Notes under the pieces: generated by a model
Databases searched by the model: none
Seen by the model: only the letters and a program-made list of their open reading frames with translations
Told to the model about the DNA's origin: nothing
NCBI GenBank assembly: GCA_963757125.1
Contig: CAVWQP010000004.1
Span: 62,001 to 126,000, forward strand
Direction of reading: 5' to 3'
Source of the DNA: CAVVSD01 sp963757125
Lineage (GTDB): Bacteria > Actinomycetota > Thermoleophilia > Solirubrobacterales > Solirubrobacteraceae
DNA: 64,000 nucleotides
Part shown: positions 1-8,219 of the stretch, one piece after another
How the letters are laid out: each line of letters starts with the position of its first letter
Numbering within the stretch: the stretch's first letter is position 1
Position numbers and translations under genes: made by a program

Positions 1-644
1 CAGCCGCGCAGGCCCGTCACGTCGACGAAGTTCTCGTGGTAGGTCGCGGGGTACACGTCGGCCCAGCCGACCGACGTCCCGAGCCGCACCGACCGGCGCC
101 TGCGGTCCTGGCTGCACCCGCCGAACACGCGGGTGCGCGGCGAGCGCGCGGACGGCCGCAGGCGCTGCAGGTCGCGGAAGCAGTACACGAGCTTCTGCCC
201 GGTGCGCACGAGCCGGCGCGTCGCGACCGGGCCCATCGTCCACAGCTCGAAGCGGGCCGCGTTGACGAACTTCCAGTAGCCGCCCTGCCCCGGGATGTGC
301 TTGAAGACGATCGCGCCCTGGCTGGGGATCGTGACGTGCCCGCCGGAGCGGGTGTAGATCCGCTGGCGCACCGTCATCGTCCGCGACGTGGCCGGGCGGT
401 GCCCGAGCAGGGCGAGCGGGCCGCGGCCGACGGAGAGGATCGCGTTGGCGGCGTACAGGAGCGTCCGGCCCCCGCGCGTGTGCTCGACCCCCAGGTCGTA
501 CGGCGCACGCATGCGCAGGTCCGGGCAGCGCAGCGCCGGGTCGGCGCAGTTCACCGCTGCCGGGGGCGCCTGCGCGGACGCAGGTGCGGCGAGCACCGCC
601 GCCGCGACGGCGACGGCCGCCAGGCAGATGGGGGCGATGCGCAT
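1..644 (-). CDS. Lysyl-oxidase-like secreted protein, 3' end cut off by the window edge
   Basis: About 214 residues are present, starting at the ATG at 644-642. Residues 1-24 form a typical signal peptide (MRIAPICL, then an Ala/Val stretch, cleavage near ASAQA), so the protein is exported. The later part carries the signature of the lysyl oxidase family: a W-x-F-x-N-x-A-R-F-E-L-W stretch, a GQKLVYCFRDL block, a GGCS block and SVGWADVYPATYHENFVDVTGLRG at the edge. Family members are copper amine oxidases with a lysine tyrosylquinone. Here the positions that normally hold the paired copper histidines (H-W-H-F) read Y-W-K-F, so this copy may not bind copper. That comparison is from memory of the family. 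The remaining C-terminus lies outside the window. Confidence 0.75.
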   Translation of the reverse strand, partial: MRIAPICLAAVAVAAAVLAAPASAQAPPAAVNCADPALRCPDLRMRAPYDLGVEHTRGGRTLLYAANAILSVGRGPLALLGHRPATSRTMTVRQRIYTRSGGHVTIPSQGAIVFKHIPGQGGYWKFVNAARFELWTMGPVATRRLVRTGQKLVYCFRDLQRLRPSARSPRTRVFGGCSQDRRRRSVRLGTSVGWADVYPATYHENFVDVTGLRG

Positions 645-681
645 CGGCGGGACGGTACCCGCGCCAAGGCATCCGACACTC

Positions 682-711
682 GGTCCATTCCTGTGGATCA
701 CTCTCTGGACC
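682..711. promoter_or_regulatory. Inverted repeat in the divergent promoter region
   Basis: The 160-base gap between the lysyl-oxidase-like gene and the permease holds GGTCCA (682-687) and TGGACC (706-711), a 6-base inverted repeat with an 18-base spacer. It could be an operator for either direction. No regulator gene is adjacent, so the assignment is weak. Confidence 0.3.
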
Positions 712-804
712 TTTGGCCGACGACAGCGCATCGCGGCCCGGATGGACTGCCCTGCGGGCCTCCGGGCCCACCTGAGTCACGCACCCATCTGGAGGACGAC
801 AACC

Positions 805-2376
805 ATGGATCAGGCCGCCGCATCGGCTGCCCCCGCCACCCCGGCCGCTCCCGGGAACCTGCGCGCGAACGCGCTGGGCCTCCCGAGCGTCCTGTTCTGC
901 ATCGTCACGGGCGCCGCGCCCCTCGCGGCGATGATCTTCAACGTGCCCGTCGCCGTGCTCGGCGGCGGCTACGCGGCGCCGGCTGCGTTCATCATCGCGA
1001 CGATCGCGCTGACGATCTTCTCCGTCGGCTACATCGAGATGAGCCGGCGGGTGCACTCCACCGGCGGCTTCTACGCGTTCATCACGCGAGGGCTCGGGTC
1101 GGTGATGGGCCTCGGCAACGGCGTGTTCATCGCGCTCTGCTACCTCATCTTCACCTGCGCGGTGCTCGGGACGATGAGCTACTTCGCGGCGACGAGCATC
1201 GACACGTGGACCGGGATCAACCTGCCCGCGTACGTCTACATGGCGATCGGCCTGGTCGTGATGACGTCGCTGGCGTTCTTCCACATCGAGCTGACGGCGA
1301 AGATCCTCGGCGTCGCGCTCGTCTGCGAGGTCCTCGCACTGCTCATCCTGTCGGCCGGCATCATCGGCCACGGCGGTGGCCCCGACGGCTTCGAGGCCGC
1401 ACCGCTGAACCCGTTCGACCTCTTCGACAACAGCGCCGCGATCGCGGTCTTCGGCGCAGGCGCGACCGGCATCGCCATCTTCGGCGCGTTCTGGTCCTGG
1501 GTCGGCTTCGAGATGGCCCCGAACTACGCGGAGGAGTCCCGCGACCCGAAGCGGATCGCGAAGCTCGCGACCTACGCGTCGGTCATCGGGCTCGGCCTCT
1601 TCTACATCTTCTGCTCGTACATGTTCATCTCCGGTTGGGGCCTGCAGGGCGCGGCGAAGGGCGTCAACGCCCAGTTCTCGGGCGACATCGCGTCGGCCTG
1701 GTACCCGCTGACCGACCGCTTCGTGGGCTCGGGCCTGACGACGATCTTCGAGGCGCTCGCCATCACGAGCTCCTTCGCGTGCGCCATGGCCTTCTTCAAC
1801 ACCAGCGCGCGGTACCTCTACGCGCTGGGCCGTGAGCGGGTGCTGCCCGCGTCGCTGGCCAAGACGCACCCGACGCACCAGAGCCCCTACATCGCGGCAC
1901 TCGTCGTCGGCGGTTTCGTCTTCCTGTACTGCCTCGGCTTCGTCATCGACGACTCGAGCACGGAGGCCGCGCTGCTGAAGCTCGGCACCTACAGCCCACT
2001 GCTCGGCGTGCTCGGCATCCTGTTCGTGCAGGCCGTCTGCTCGGTCGCGGTCATCAAGTTCTTCCTCACCGAGGCGCGCGACGGCTTCCACTGGTTCAAG
2101 ACGCTCGTGGCCCCCGTCCTGGGCACGGTGTTCATGCTCGGCGCGTGCTACCTGCTCATCGCCAACCGCGCATCGCTCGCCGGCGCCGGAGACGCGCCCT
2201 TCATCAAGTACCTGCCGTACGTCGCGATCGCGATGTTCCTCATCGGCATCGTGGCCGCGTTCTACTTCAGGGCCGCGGACACCGAGCGCTACGAGTCGAT
2301 CGGCCGATTTGCCCTCGACGATGAACTCAGTCACGATCCGGTGATGTCCCCGGAGTTCGCCCCGATCCGTACCTGA
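805..2376 (+). CDS. APC superfamily amino acid/amine permease
   Basis: A 523-residue integral membrane transporter of the amino acid-polyamine-organocation superfamily. The ATG at 805 follows a strong ribosome site, GGAGGA at 791-796; upstream extension of the frame has no support. About 12 hydrophobic segments run through the sequence, with the first-helix G-A-A-P-L motif near residue 40 and a W-x-G-F-E-M motif in the middle as in APC permeases. The stop is 12 bases before the copper amine oxidase gene, with its own GAGGAG between them, so the two are probably one operon. The pairing suggests uptake of a primary amine that is then oxidised. Substrate is inferred from the neighbour only. Confidence 0.88.
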   Translation: MDQAAASAAPATPAAPGNLRANALGLPSVLFCIVTGAAPLAAMIFNVPVAVLGGGYAAPAAFIIATIALTIFSVGYIEMSRRVHSTGGFYAFITRGLGSVMGLGNGVFIALCYLIFTCAVLGTMSYFAATSIDTWTGINLPAYVYMAIGLVVMTSLAFFHIELTAKILGVALVCEVLALLILSAGIIGHGGGPDGFEAAPLNPFDLFDNSAAIAVFGAGATGIAIFGAFWSWVGFEMAPNYAEESRDPKRIAKLATYASVIGLGLFYIFCSYMFISGWGLQGAAKGVNAQFSGDIASAWYPLTDRFVGSGLTTIFEALAITSSFACAMAFFNTSARYLYALGRERVLPASLAKTHPTHQSPYIAALVVGGFVFLYCLGFVIDDSSTEAALLKLGTYSPLLGVLGILFVQAVCSVAVIKFFLTEARDGFHWFKTLVAPVLGTVFMLGACYLLIANRASLAGAGDAPFIKYLPYVAIAMFLIGIVAAFYFRAADTERYESIGRFALDDELSHDPVMSPEFAPIRT

Positions 2377-2388
2377 GGAGCCGAATAG

Positions 2389-4380
2389 ATGGAGCCAGTC
2401 TCGATCCCACCCGGGACCGCCGTGCATTCCCTCGAGCCGCTGACGGCGGACGAGGTCGCCGCGGCGTCCGGGATCCTCAAGCGAGAGCAGGGCCTCGCCG
2501 CCACGGCGCGGTTCGTCTTCATCTCGCTCAACGAGCCTTCCAAGGACGCGCTGGCCGCGGCGGACACACCGCCGCGCGAGGCGCACATCGTCCTGTACGA
2601 GAAGTCCGAGCGGAAGACGTACGAGGCGATCGTCGACCTCGACGCGCAGAGCGTCCTGAGCTACGTGGCCATCGACGGCGTCCAGGCGCCGATCATGGCC
2701 GAGGAGTTCATGGAGTGCGAGGAGGTCGTCAAGAAGGACCCCCGGTGGCAGGAGGGCATGCGCAAGCGCGGGGTCGAGGACTTCGAGCTCGCGATGATCG
2801 ACCCGTGGGCGTCGAGCTACACGGGGCCGGACGACCATCCCTCCAAGCGGCGCATCTGCCGGCCGCTGACGTGGGTGCGCTCGGCGCCCGGTGAGCACGG
2901 CTACGCGCGGCCGGTCGAGAACCTCGTGGCCACCGTGGACCTCGACACGATGGAGGTCGTCGACGTCGCCGACTACGGCGTCGTCCCGCTCCCCGAGGCC
3001 CCCGGCAACTACGAGGAGCCGTGGATCTTCGAGGACGGCAACGTCCCGTCGTTCAAGCAGTACCGCGACGACGTCAAGCCGATCGAGATCACGCAGCCCG
3101 AGGGCCCGAGCTTCACGGTCGACGGGCACCACGTGAACTGGCAGAAGTGGGACCTGCGCATCGGCTTCACGCCGCGCGAGGGTCTCGTCCTGCACCAGAT
3201 CGGCTACGACGACCGCGGCACGCTGCGGCCGATCATCCACCGCGCCGGCCTGGCGGAGATGTACGTCCCGTACGGGGATCCGGCGCCCACGCACCGGATC
3301 AAGAACGTGTTCGATCAGGGCGAGTACGGCATCGGGTGGCTGGCGAACCCGCTGACGCTCGGATGCGACTGCGTCGGGCACATCCAGTACTTCGACGCCA
3401 TCGTCAACGATCAGGACGGCAACCCCGTCACGATCGAGAACGCGATCTGCATGCACGAGGAGGACGCAGGCATCGCGTGGAAGCACACCGACTTCCGCAC
3501 GGAGAAGGTGGAGGTGCGGCGGCTGCGGCGGCTCGTCATCTCGACGATCGTCACCGTCGGCAACTACGAGTACGGGTACTTCTGGTACCTCTACAACGAC
3601 GGCACGATCGAGTACGAGGTCAAGCTGACCGGCGTCCTCTCGGTCGGCGCCTACAACGTCGGTGAGACGCCCGAGTACGGCACGATCATCAGCCCCGGCC
3701 TGTACGCGCCGAACCATCAGCACTTCTTCTGCGTGCGGATGGACATGGCGGTCGACGGCCCGCTGAACACGGTCGTCGAGGTCGACTCGGTCACCGAGCC
3801 GGTCGGCCCGTCCAACCCGACCGGCAACGCCTGGAAGGCCGTGCCGAAGGTGCTCGAGACCGAGACCGAGGCCGTCCGGTCCATCGACCAGACCAAGGCC
3901 CGCTTCTGGAAGATCCAGAGCGCCGACAAGGCGTCCCCGTGGGGCGTGCCGACCGCGTTCAAGCTCATGCCGGGCGACCACGCGGCGCCGGTGTTCGGCC
4001 AGGAGACGGGCTACGGCCCGCGCTCGGGCTTCACGAAGGCGAACCTCTGGGTCACGAAGTACGACCCGAAGGAGCGCTTCGCGTCCGGCGAGTACCCCAA
4101 CCAGCACCCCGGTGGCGAGGGCCTGCCGTCGTACGTCGCGTCCGACGAGAAGATCGTCGGCGAGGACCTCGTCGTCTGGTACTCGTTCGGCGCCCACCAC
4201 ATCGTCCGGCCGGAGGACTGGCCCGTCATGCCGGTGAGCCACATCGGGTTCAAGCTGAAGCCGTCGGGCTTCTTCGACGGCAACCCGGCGCTCGACCTGC
4301 CGCCGTCGCCGGACCACGCGTCGTGCCAGCACCACACGAACGGGTCCAACGGCACGAACGGGAGCAACGGGCACCACTAG
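2389..4380 (+). CDS. Copper-containing primary amine oxidase
   Basis: A 663-residue enzyme that oxidises primary amines to aldehydes with release of ammonia and hydrogen peroxide. The topaquinone site N-Y-E-Y is present; the precursor tyrosine is Tyr393. Copper ligands are His443 and His445 in HQHFF and most likely His604 in the later AHHIVRPEDWP block. The catalytic base is Asp309 in KNVFDQGEYG. Length fits bacterial amine oxidases of the Arthrobacter type. There is no signal peptide, so it should be cytoplasmic. The C-terminus is an unusual low-complexity tail with repeated Asn-Gly-Ser/Thr units ending in two histidines, missing from the family core. It follows a permease by 12 bases and precedes an ABC transporter by 10, suggesting an amine-use operon. 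Confidence 0.95.
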   Translation: MEPVSIPPGTAVHSLEPLTADEVAAASGILKREQGLAATARFVFISLNEPSKDALAAADTPPREAHIVLYEKSERKTYEAIVDLDAQSVLSYVAIDGVQAPIMAEEFMECEEVVKKDPRWQEGMRKRGVEDFELAMIDPWASSYTGPDDHPSKRRICRPLTWVRSAPGEHGYARPVENLVATVDLDTMEVVDVADYGVVPLPEAPGNYEEPWIFEDGNVPSFKQYRDDVKPIEITQPEGPSFTVDGHHVNWQKWDLRIGFTPREGLVLHQIGYDDRGTLRPIIHRAGLAEMYVPYGDPAPTHRIKNVFDQGEYGIGWLANPLTLGCDCVGHIQYFDAIVNDQDGNPVTIENAICMHEEDAGIAWKHTDFRTEKVEVRRLRRLVISTIVTVGNYEYGYFWYLYNDGTIEYEVKLTGVLSVGAYNVGETPEYGTIISPGLYAPNHQHFFCVRMDMAVDGPLNTVVEVDSVTEPVGPSNPTGNAWKAVPKVLETETEAVRSIDQTKARFWKIQSADKASPWGVPTAFKLMPGDHAAPVFGQETGYGPRSGFTKANLWVTKYDPKERFASGEYPNQHPGGEGLPSYVASDEKIVGEDLVVWYSFGAHHIVRPEDWPVMPVSHIGFKLKPSGFFDGNPALDLPPSPDHASCQHHTNGSNGTNGSNGHH

Positions 4381-4390
4381 CCTCGACGTA

Positions 4391-6157
4391 GTGCAGGAAC
4401 GCAACGGTCGCCGGATCGCCTCACTCTTCAAGCCGTACAAGGGGCGCCTGGCGGCCGTTCTGTTTCTGATCGTCGTCTCGGCGGGCCTGGGGATGGTCTC
4501 GCCGTTCCTCCTCCGGGGGATCCTGGACACGGCGATCCCCGATCAGAACCGCGAGCTCCTCACCGTGCTCGTGGTCGGGATGATCGGCATCGCGATCGTC
4601 ACCGGCGTCCTGAGCGTCGCGCAGACCTGGCTGTCCAACGTCGTCGGCCAGAAGGTCATGCACGACCTGCGCGCCGCGGTGTACCGGCACCTGCAGCGGC
4701 TGTCGCTCGCGTTCTTCACGCGGACGCGGACCGGCGAGGTGCAGTCGCGGATCGCCAACGACATCGGCGGCGTGCAGACGGTCGTGACGTCGACGGCCAC
4801 GTCGATCGTCTCCAACGTCACCACGGTCCTGGCGACGATCGTCGCCATGGTCCTGCTCGACTGGCGCCTCGCGGCGATCAGCCTCGCGCTGCTGCCCTTC
4901 TTCGTCTGGCTCACGCGCCGTGTCGGCAGCGAGCGCAAGGTCCTCACATCCCAGCGTCAGGGTCGCCTGGCGGACATGAGCACGCTCGTCGAGGAGTCCC
5001 TCTCGGTCTCGGGCGTGCTGCTGGGCAAGACGATGGGCCGCTCGGCGGCGCTGGCGGACCGCTTCGAGAAGGAGTCCGAGGGCCTGGCCGACCTCATGGT
5101 GCGTCAGCAGATGGCGGGGCGCTGGCGCATGTCCTCGGTGCAGATGAGCTTCGCGATCATGCCGGCGATCGTCTACTGGCTCGCCGGGCAGCCGTTCGCG
5201 ACGACGGGCGCCAACGCGATCTCGATCGGCACCGTCGTGGCGTTCACGACGCTGCAGACGCGGCTCTTCTTCCCCATCGGCCAGCTGCTGTCGGTCGGCA
5301 TCGACATCCAGACGTCGGGCGCGCTGTTCGAGCGGATCTTCGAGTACCTCGACCTCCCGGTCGACCTGGAGGAGGGCACCGTCGCGCTCGGGGCGGGAAG
5401 CACGCCCGTGCGCGGCGAGGTGCGCCTCGAGCACGTCGGGTTCACGTACGAGACCGGCGGTTCGGCGATCCTGCAGGACGTCGACCTCGTGGTCCCCGCC
5501 GGATCGACGACCGCGATCGTCGGCGAGACCGGCGCGGGCAAGACGACCGTCGGCTACCTCGTCGCCCGGCTCTACGACCCGACGACGGGCGCCGTGACGG
5601 TCGACGGCGTCGACCTGCGCGACCTCACGTTCCCCTCGCTGACGGACACGGTCGGCCTCGTGTCCCAGGACACCTACCTCTTCCATGCGAGCGTGCGCGA
5701 GAACCTGCGCTTCGCCCGGCCCGACGCGACCGACTCCGAGCTCGAGGCGGCCGCGCGCGCCGCGCAGATCCACAACCTCATCAGCTCGCTGCCCGACGGG
5801 TTCGACACGGTCGTCGGCGAGCGCGGCCACCGCTTCTCCGGCGGCGAGCAGCAGCGGCTGGCGATCGCGCGGACGATCCTGCGCAACCCGCCCGTGCTCG
5901 TCCTCGACGAGGCCACCAGCGCGCTGGACAACGAGACGGAGGCGCTCGTGCAGCAGGCGCTCGAGAGCCTCTCGGAGGGGCGCACGACGATCGCGATCGC
6001 GCACCGCCTCTCCACGGTGCGCAACGCCGACCAGATCGTCGTGCTCGACCACGGGCGCGTCGCGGAGCGCGGCACCCACGAGGAGCTGCTCGCGCTCGGC
6101 GGCCGCTACGCGGGCCTCGTGGCCCGCGCGGGCGGCAGCACCCTCATCCAGGCCTAG
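4391..6157 (+). CDS. ABC transporter, fused permease and ATPase (exporter type)
   Basis: A 588-residue half-transporter with a GTG start 10 bases after the amine oxidase stop. Residues 1-320 form six membrane helices of the ABC exporter type 1 fold. The ATPase domain has Walker A GETGAGKTT near residue 377, the signature FSGGEQQR, Walker B VLVLDEATSALD and the switch histidine in AIAHRLST. It probably works as a homodimer that pumps lipids, peptides or drugs out of the cell; the cargo cannot be read from the sequence. It may be cotranscribed with the amine oxidase. The last four bases, CTAG, are shared with the stop of the convergent quinone oxidoreductase gene. Confidence 0.92.
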   Translation: MQERNGRRIASLFKPYKGRLAAVLFLIVVSAGLGMVSPFLLRGILDTAIPDQNRELLTVLVVGMIGIAIVTGVLSVAQTWLSNVVGQKVMHDLRAAVYRHLQRLSLAFFTRTRTGEVQSRIANDIGGVQTVVTSTATSIVSNVTTVLATIVAMVLLDWRLAAISLALLPFFVWLTRRVGSERKVLTSQRQGRLADMSTLVEESLSVSGVLLGKTMGRSAALADRFEKESEGLADLMVRQQMAGRWRMSSVQMSFAIMPAIVYWLAGQPFATTGANAISIGTVVAFTTLQTRLFFPIGQLLSVGIDIQTSGALFERIFEYLDLPVDLEEGTVALGAGSTPVRGEVRLEHVGFTYETGGSAILQDVDLVVPAGSTTAIVGETGAGKTTVGYLVARLYDPTTGAVTVDGVDLRDLTFPSLTDTVGLVSQDTYLFHASVRENLRFARPDATDSELEAAARAAQIHNLISSLPDGFDTVVGERGHRFSGGEQQRLAIARTILRNPPVLVLDEATSALDNETEALVQQALESLSEGRTTIAIAHRLSTVRNADQIVVLDHGRVAERGTHEELLALGGRYAGLVARAGGSTLIQA

Positions 6158-7011
6158 GCGAGCGACTCCACGCCCTCGCGGAGGGTCGTCGTCGGGCGGC
6201 CGAGGACGCGGCTGAGGTCACCGGGCTCGACGACCAGCGCGCCGGTGGCGATGTTCGCGTCGAGCGCGGCGACGAAGCCGGCCGTGTCCTGCGGGAGGCC
6301 CGCCTCGACGAGCGCGGCGATGTGCTCGTCGGTGCTCACGTCGCGGTTGGTGACGGGCGTGCCGAGGACGTCGGTCAGCGTCGCCGCGAAGTCGTCCCAG
6401 GTCCACGCCTCGTCGCCGGCGAACTCGTAGACCGTGTTCTCGTGGCCGTCGGAGGTCAGGACGGCGGCGTGGCCGGCGGCCAGGTCGCGACGCGGCACCG
6501 CCGGGATGCGCCCGCCGTGCGTGCTCCCGATGATCTGGCCCGTCGCCTTCGCGGCCGCCACGGTGTCGCCGTAGTTCTCGTAGTACCAGTTGTTGCGCAT
6601 GATCGAGTACGGGATGCCGGAGGCCTGGACGACCGCCTCGGTGGCCTTGTGCTCGGGCGCGAGGATGAGGTCGGTGTCGGAGGCCTTGGGGGCGCTCGTG
6701 TAGCCGATGAACGAGACGCCGGCGTCCTTGGCCGCCTCGACGACGTTCGTGTGCTGCGGGACGCGCTGGCCGATCTCGTTGCCGGAGATGAGCAGGACGC
6801 GGTCGACGCCCTCGAACGCGGCGCGCAGCGCGGCGGGGTCGTCGTAGGAGGCGACGCGCACGTCGACGCCCTTCTCGGCGATCGACTTGGCCTTCTCGGG
6901 GTTGCGGACGACGGCGACGACCTGCTCGGCGGGGACGCGCTGGAGCAGCTCGTCGACGACGAGCTCGCCGAGGTGACCGGTGGCGGCGGTGACCGCGATG
7001 GTCTGGGACAT
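6154..7011 (-). CDS. NmrA-like NAD(P)H:quinone oxidoreductase, QOR2/YtfG type
   Basis: A 285-residue atypical short-chain dehydrogenase with the nucleotide-binding motif TAATGHLG at residues 8-15 and no classical YxxxK pair, as in the NmrA/QOR2 group. It likely reduces quinones with NADPH in the cytoplasm, protecting against redox-cycling compounds. The gene is divergent from an HxlR regulator, the same arrangement as ytfG/ytfH in Escherichia coli, which supports both assignments. A good GGAGGCAGGACC region lies upstream of the ATG. Its TAG stop overlaps the ABC transporter stop in one CTAG. Confidence 0.88.
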   Translation of the reverse strand: MSQTIAVTAATGHLGELVVDELLQRVPAEQVVAVVRNPEKAKSIAEKGVDVRVASYDDPAALRAAFEGVDRVLLISGNEIGQRVPQHTNVVEAAKDAGVSFIGYTSAPKASDTDLILAPEHKATEAVVQASGIPYSIMRNNWYYENYGDTVAAAKATGQIIGSTHGGRIPAVPRRDLAAGHAAVLTSDGHENTVYEFAGDEAWTWDDFAATLTDVLGTPVTNRDVSTDEHIAALVEAGLPQDTAGFVAALDANIATGALVVEPGDLSRVLGRPTTTLREGVESLA

Positions 7012-7045
7012 GGAGGCAGGACCTTTCTTCGTTCTCAGTTGACGC

Positions 7046-7074
7046 TTACGGATCTATAGCGCATCCGAATCGGA
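7046..7074. promoter_or_regulatory. Candidate HxlR operator between the quinone oxidoreductase and HxlR genes
   Basis: The 69-base divergent gap has CGGAT (7049-7053) and ATCCG (7063-7067), an inverted repeat with a 9-base spacer, overlapping a second one, TCCGA-A-TCGGA (7064-7074). TATAG in the spacer could serve as a -10 element. HxlR/QorR-type regulators commonly bind such dyads upstream of the oxidoreductase gene they control; that this is the site is inference. Confidence 0.5.
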
Positions 7075-7080
7075 AGTAAT

Positions 7081-7441
7081 ATGCCGGGCATGGAAGCAGC
7101 CCTTCGACGTCTTCAGCGCGGACTGCCCGTCGCGGGCGGCCTGGGAGCACGTGACCGGTCGCTGGGGCGCTCTCGTCCTGGGCGCACTCGCGGATGGACC
7201 GATGCGCTTCGGCGCGGTGCGCCGGGCCGTCGGCGGGGTGAGCGACCGCATGCTCTCCCAGACCCTGCAGGCGCTGGAGCGCGACGGCCTCGTCCACCGC
7301 GAGGACCACGGGACGAACCCCCCGCACGTCGAGTACAGCGTCACGCCGGCGGGCCGACGGGTCGCCGACAGCGTCGTCGCGCTCGTGGAGACGATCCACC
7401 AGGTGATGCCGACGGTGATGTCGGCGCGGGGCGGCGCCTGA
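7081..7441 (+). pseudogene. HxlR-family regulator with an apparent frameshift at its start
   Basis: From 7093 on, one frame encodes an HxlR winged helix: KQPFDVFSADCPSRAAWEH with the conserved redox cysteine, then GRWGALVLGAL, the recognition part GGVSDRMLSQTLQAL and the wing. That frame has no ATG or TTG before the cysteine, and the first in-frame GTG (7151) would delete the conserved start of the domain. The ATG at 7081/7090 is one base out of frame; dropping one G of the GG at 7092-7093 gives a natural MKQPFDVFSADCPS beginning. Either the gene is broken, there is a sequence error, or a shortened protein starts at GTG 7151. It should sense redox or quinone stress and control the divergent oxidoreductase. 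Confidence 0.75.
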
Positions 7442-7476
7442 GTCGTCGCGGTCGCGTGGTGTTCTGTGACGGGCGG

Positions 7477-7525
7477 GCTGGGACGCTGGGTGGGTGTGGA
7501 AGTCTGGGGTCGTCCCAGCACCCAG
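7477..7525. repeat. Inverted repeat downstream of the HxlR gene
   Basis: GCTGGGACG (7477-7485) and CGTCCCAGC (7511-7519) form perfect 9-base arms around 25 bases, and CTGGGTG/CACCCAG is nested beside it. It could fold into a stem after the HxlR stop, without a following T run. It may be a terminator or part of the decayed gene that begins here. Confidence 0.4.
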
Positions 7526-8190
7526 AACCGGACACGCTGGTCGTGGCGCAGGCAGCCGCGGCTCCGTCGGCGCGGAACTGCGCCTGCGGCTTAGCGCGAT
7601 GCTGTTCGGGCTGTGGCCGCGTGGAGGCGACCGTCGCCCGGGGCGTCACCCATGCACCCGGCTGACGAGCAAGTGCCGCGCTGGATGGGATCGTCGTGCA
7701 CCGCACGCGCAGCCTGCATCCCGACGACGTCTGGCGGTACCGCGGCATTCCCACGACGTCCCCGGAGCGGCTGCTGCTGGACATGGCGCCACGCCTCGAC
7801 CGACCGCGCGCCGGCACGGATGATGAGCCGCGCGCAATCCATGCACCTGACCAACCTGCGGCGCCTGGGCCGCCAGCTGCGCGCGCGTCCTGGCCACCCA
7901 CCCGCCCTGCCGCCCACCCGCAGGAGCTGGAAGACCGCGTCTACGACCTGCTCAGCGCCGCGCGGCCTCACCCCACCACACGTCAACGCTCCCCCCTGCA
8001 CCTCGACGGACGCCGCGTCATCCCCGACTTCCGCTGGCCCGAGCAGCACCTCATCGTCGAAGCCGACGGCGACACGTCAATCCGGCATCGACCTGCCAGC
8101 AGGCCAGCGCACGACGCCGCCCAGACCGCCCGACGGGTCGCCCTCGCGCTCGCCCGACCTGGCGCGGACGAACCGCCCACCGGCTCAAGT
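7480..8190 (+). pseudogene. Decayed DUF559/AbiEi-like protein
   Basis: No single frame covers this stretch, but pieces of one known protein type appear in order in different frames: LSAMLFGLWP near 7600 (a sensor/winged-helix-like part), VVHRTRSLHPDDVWRYRGIP then TTSPERLLLDMAPRLDRPRA near 7690-7815, a LTPPHVNAP piece near 7975 in another frame, and VIPDFRWPEQHLIVEADGD near 8015-8070, which matches the endonuclease-like DUF559 core. Family members are common in high-GC actinobacteria and combine an AbiEi-like N-terminus with a restriction-endonuclease-fold C-terminus. At least two or three frame changes are needed, and no start is visible. A 175-residue open frame (7696-8223) within it is probably not a working gene. 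This explains the 780-base gap between the HxlR and DHH genes. Confidence 0.7.
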
Positions 8191-8219
8191 TCCCAGCCGC
8201 AGAGGACGACAGGAACCAC

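Noticed and set aside
7053..7080. A TTGACG/TATAGC promoter for the HxlR gene
   Set aside because: The spacing between these boxes is only 10 bases, too short for a normal sigma-70-type promoter.
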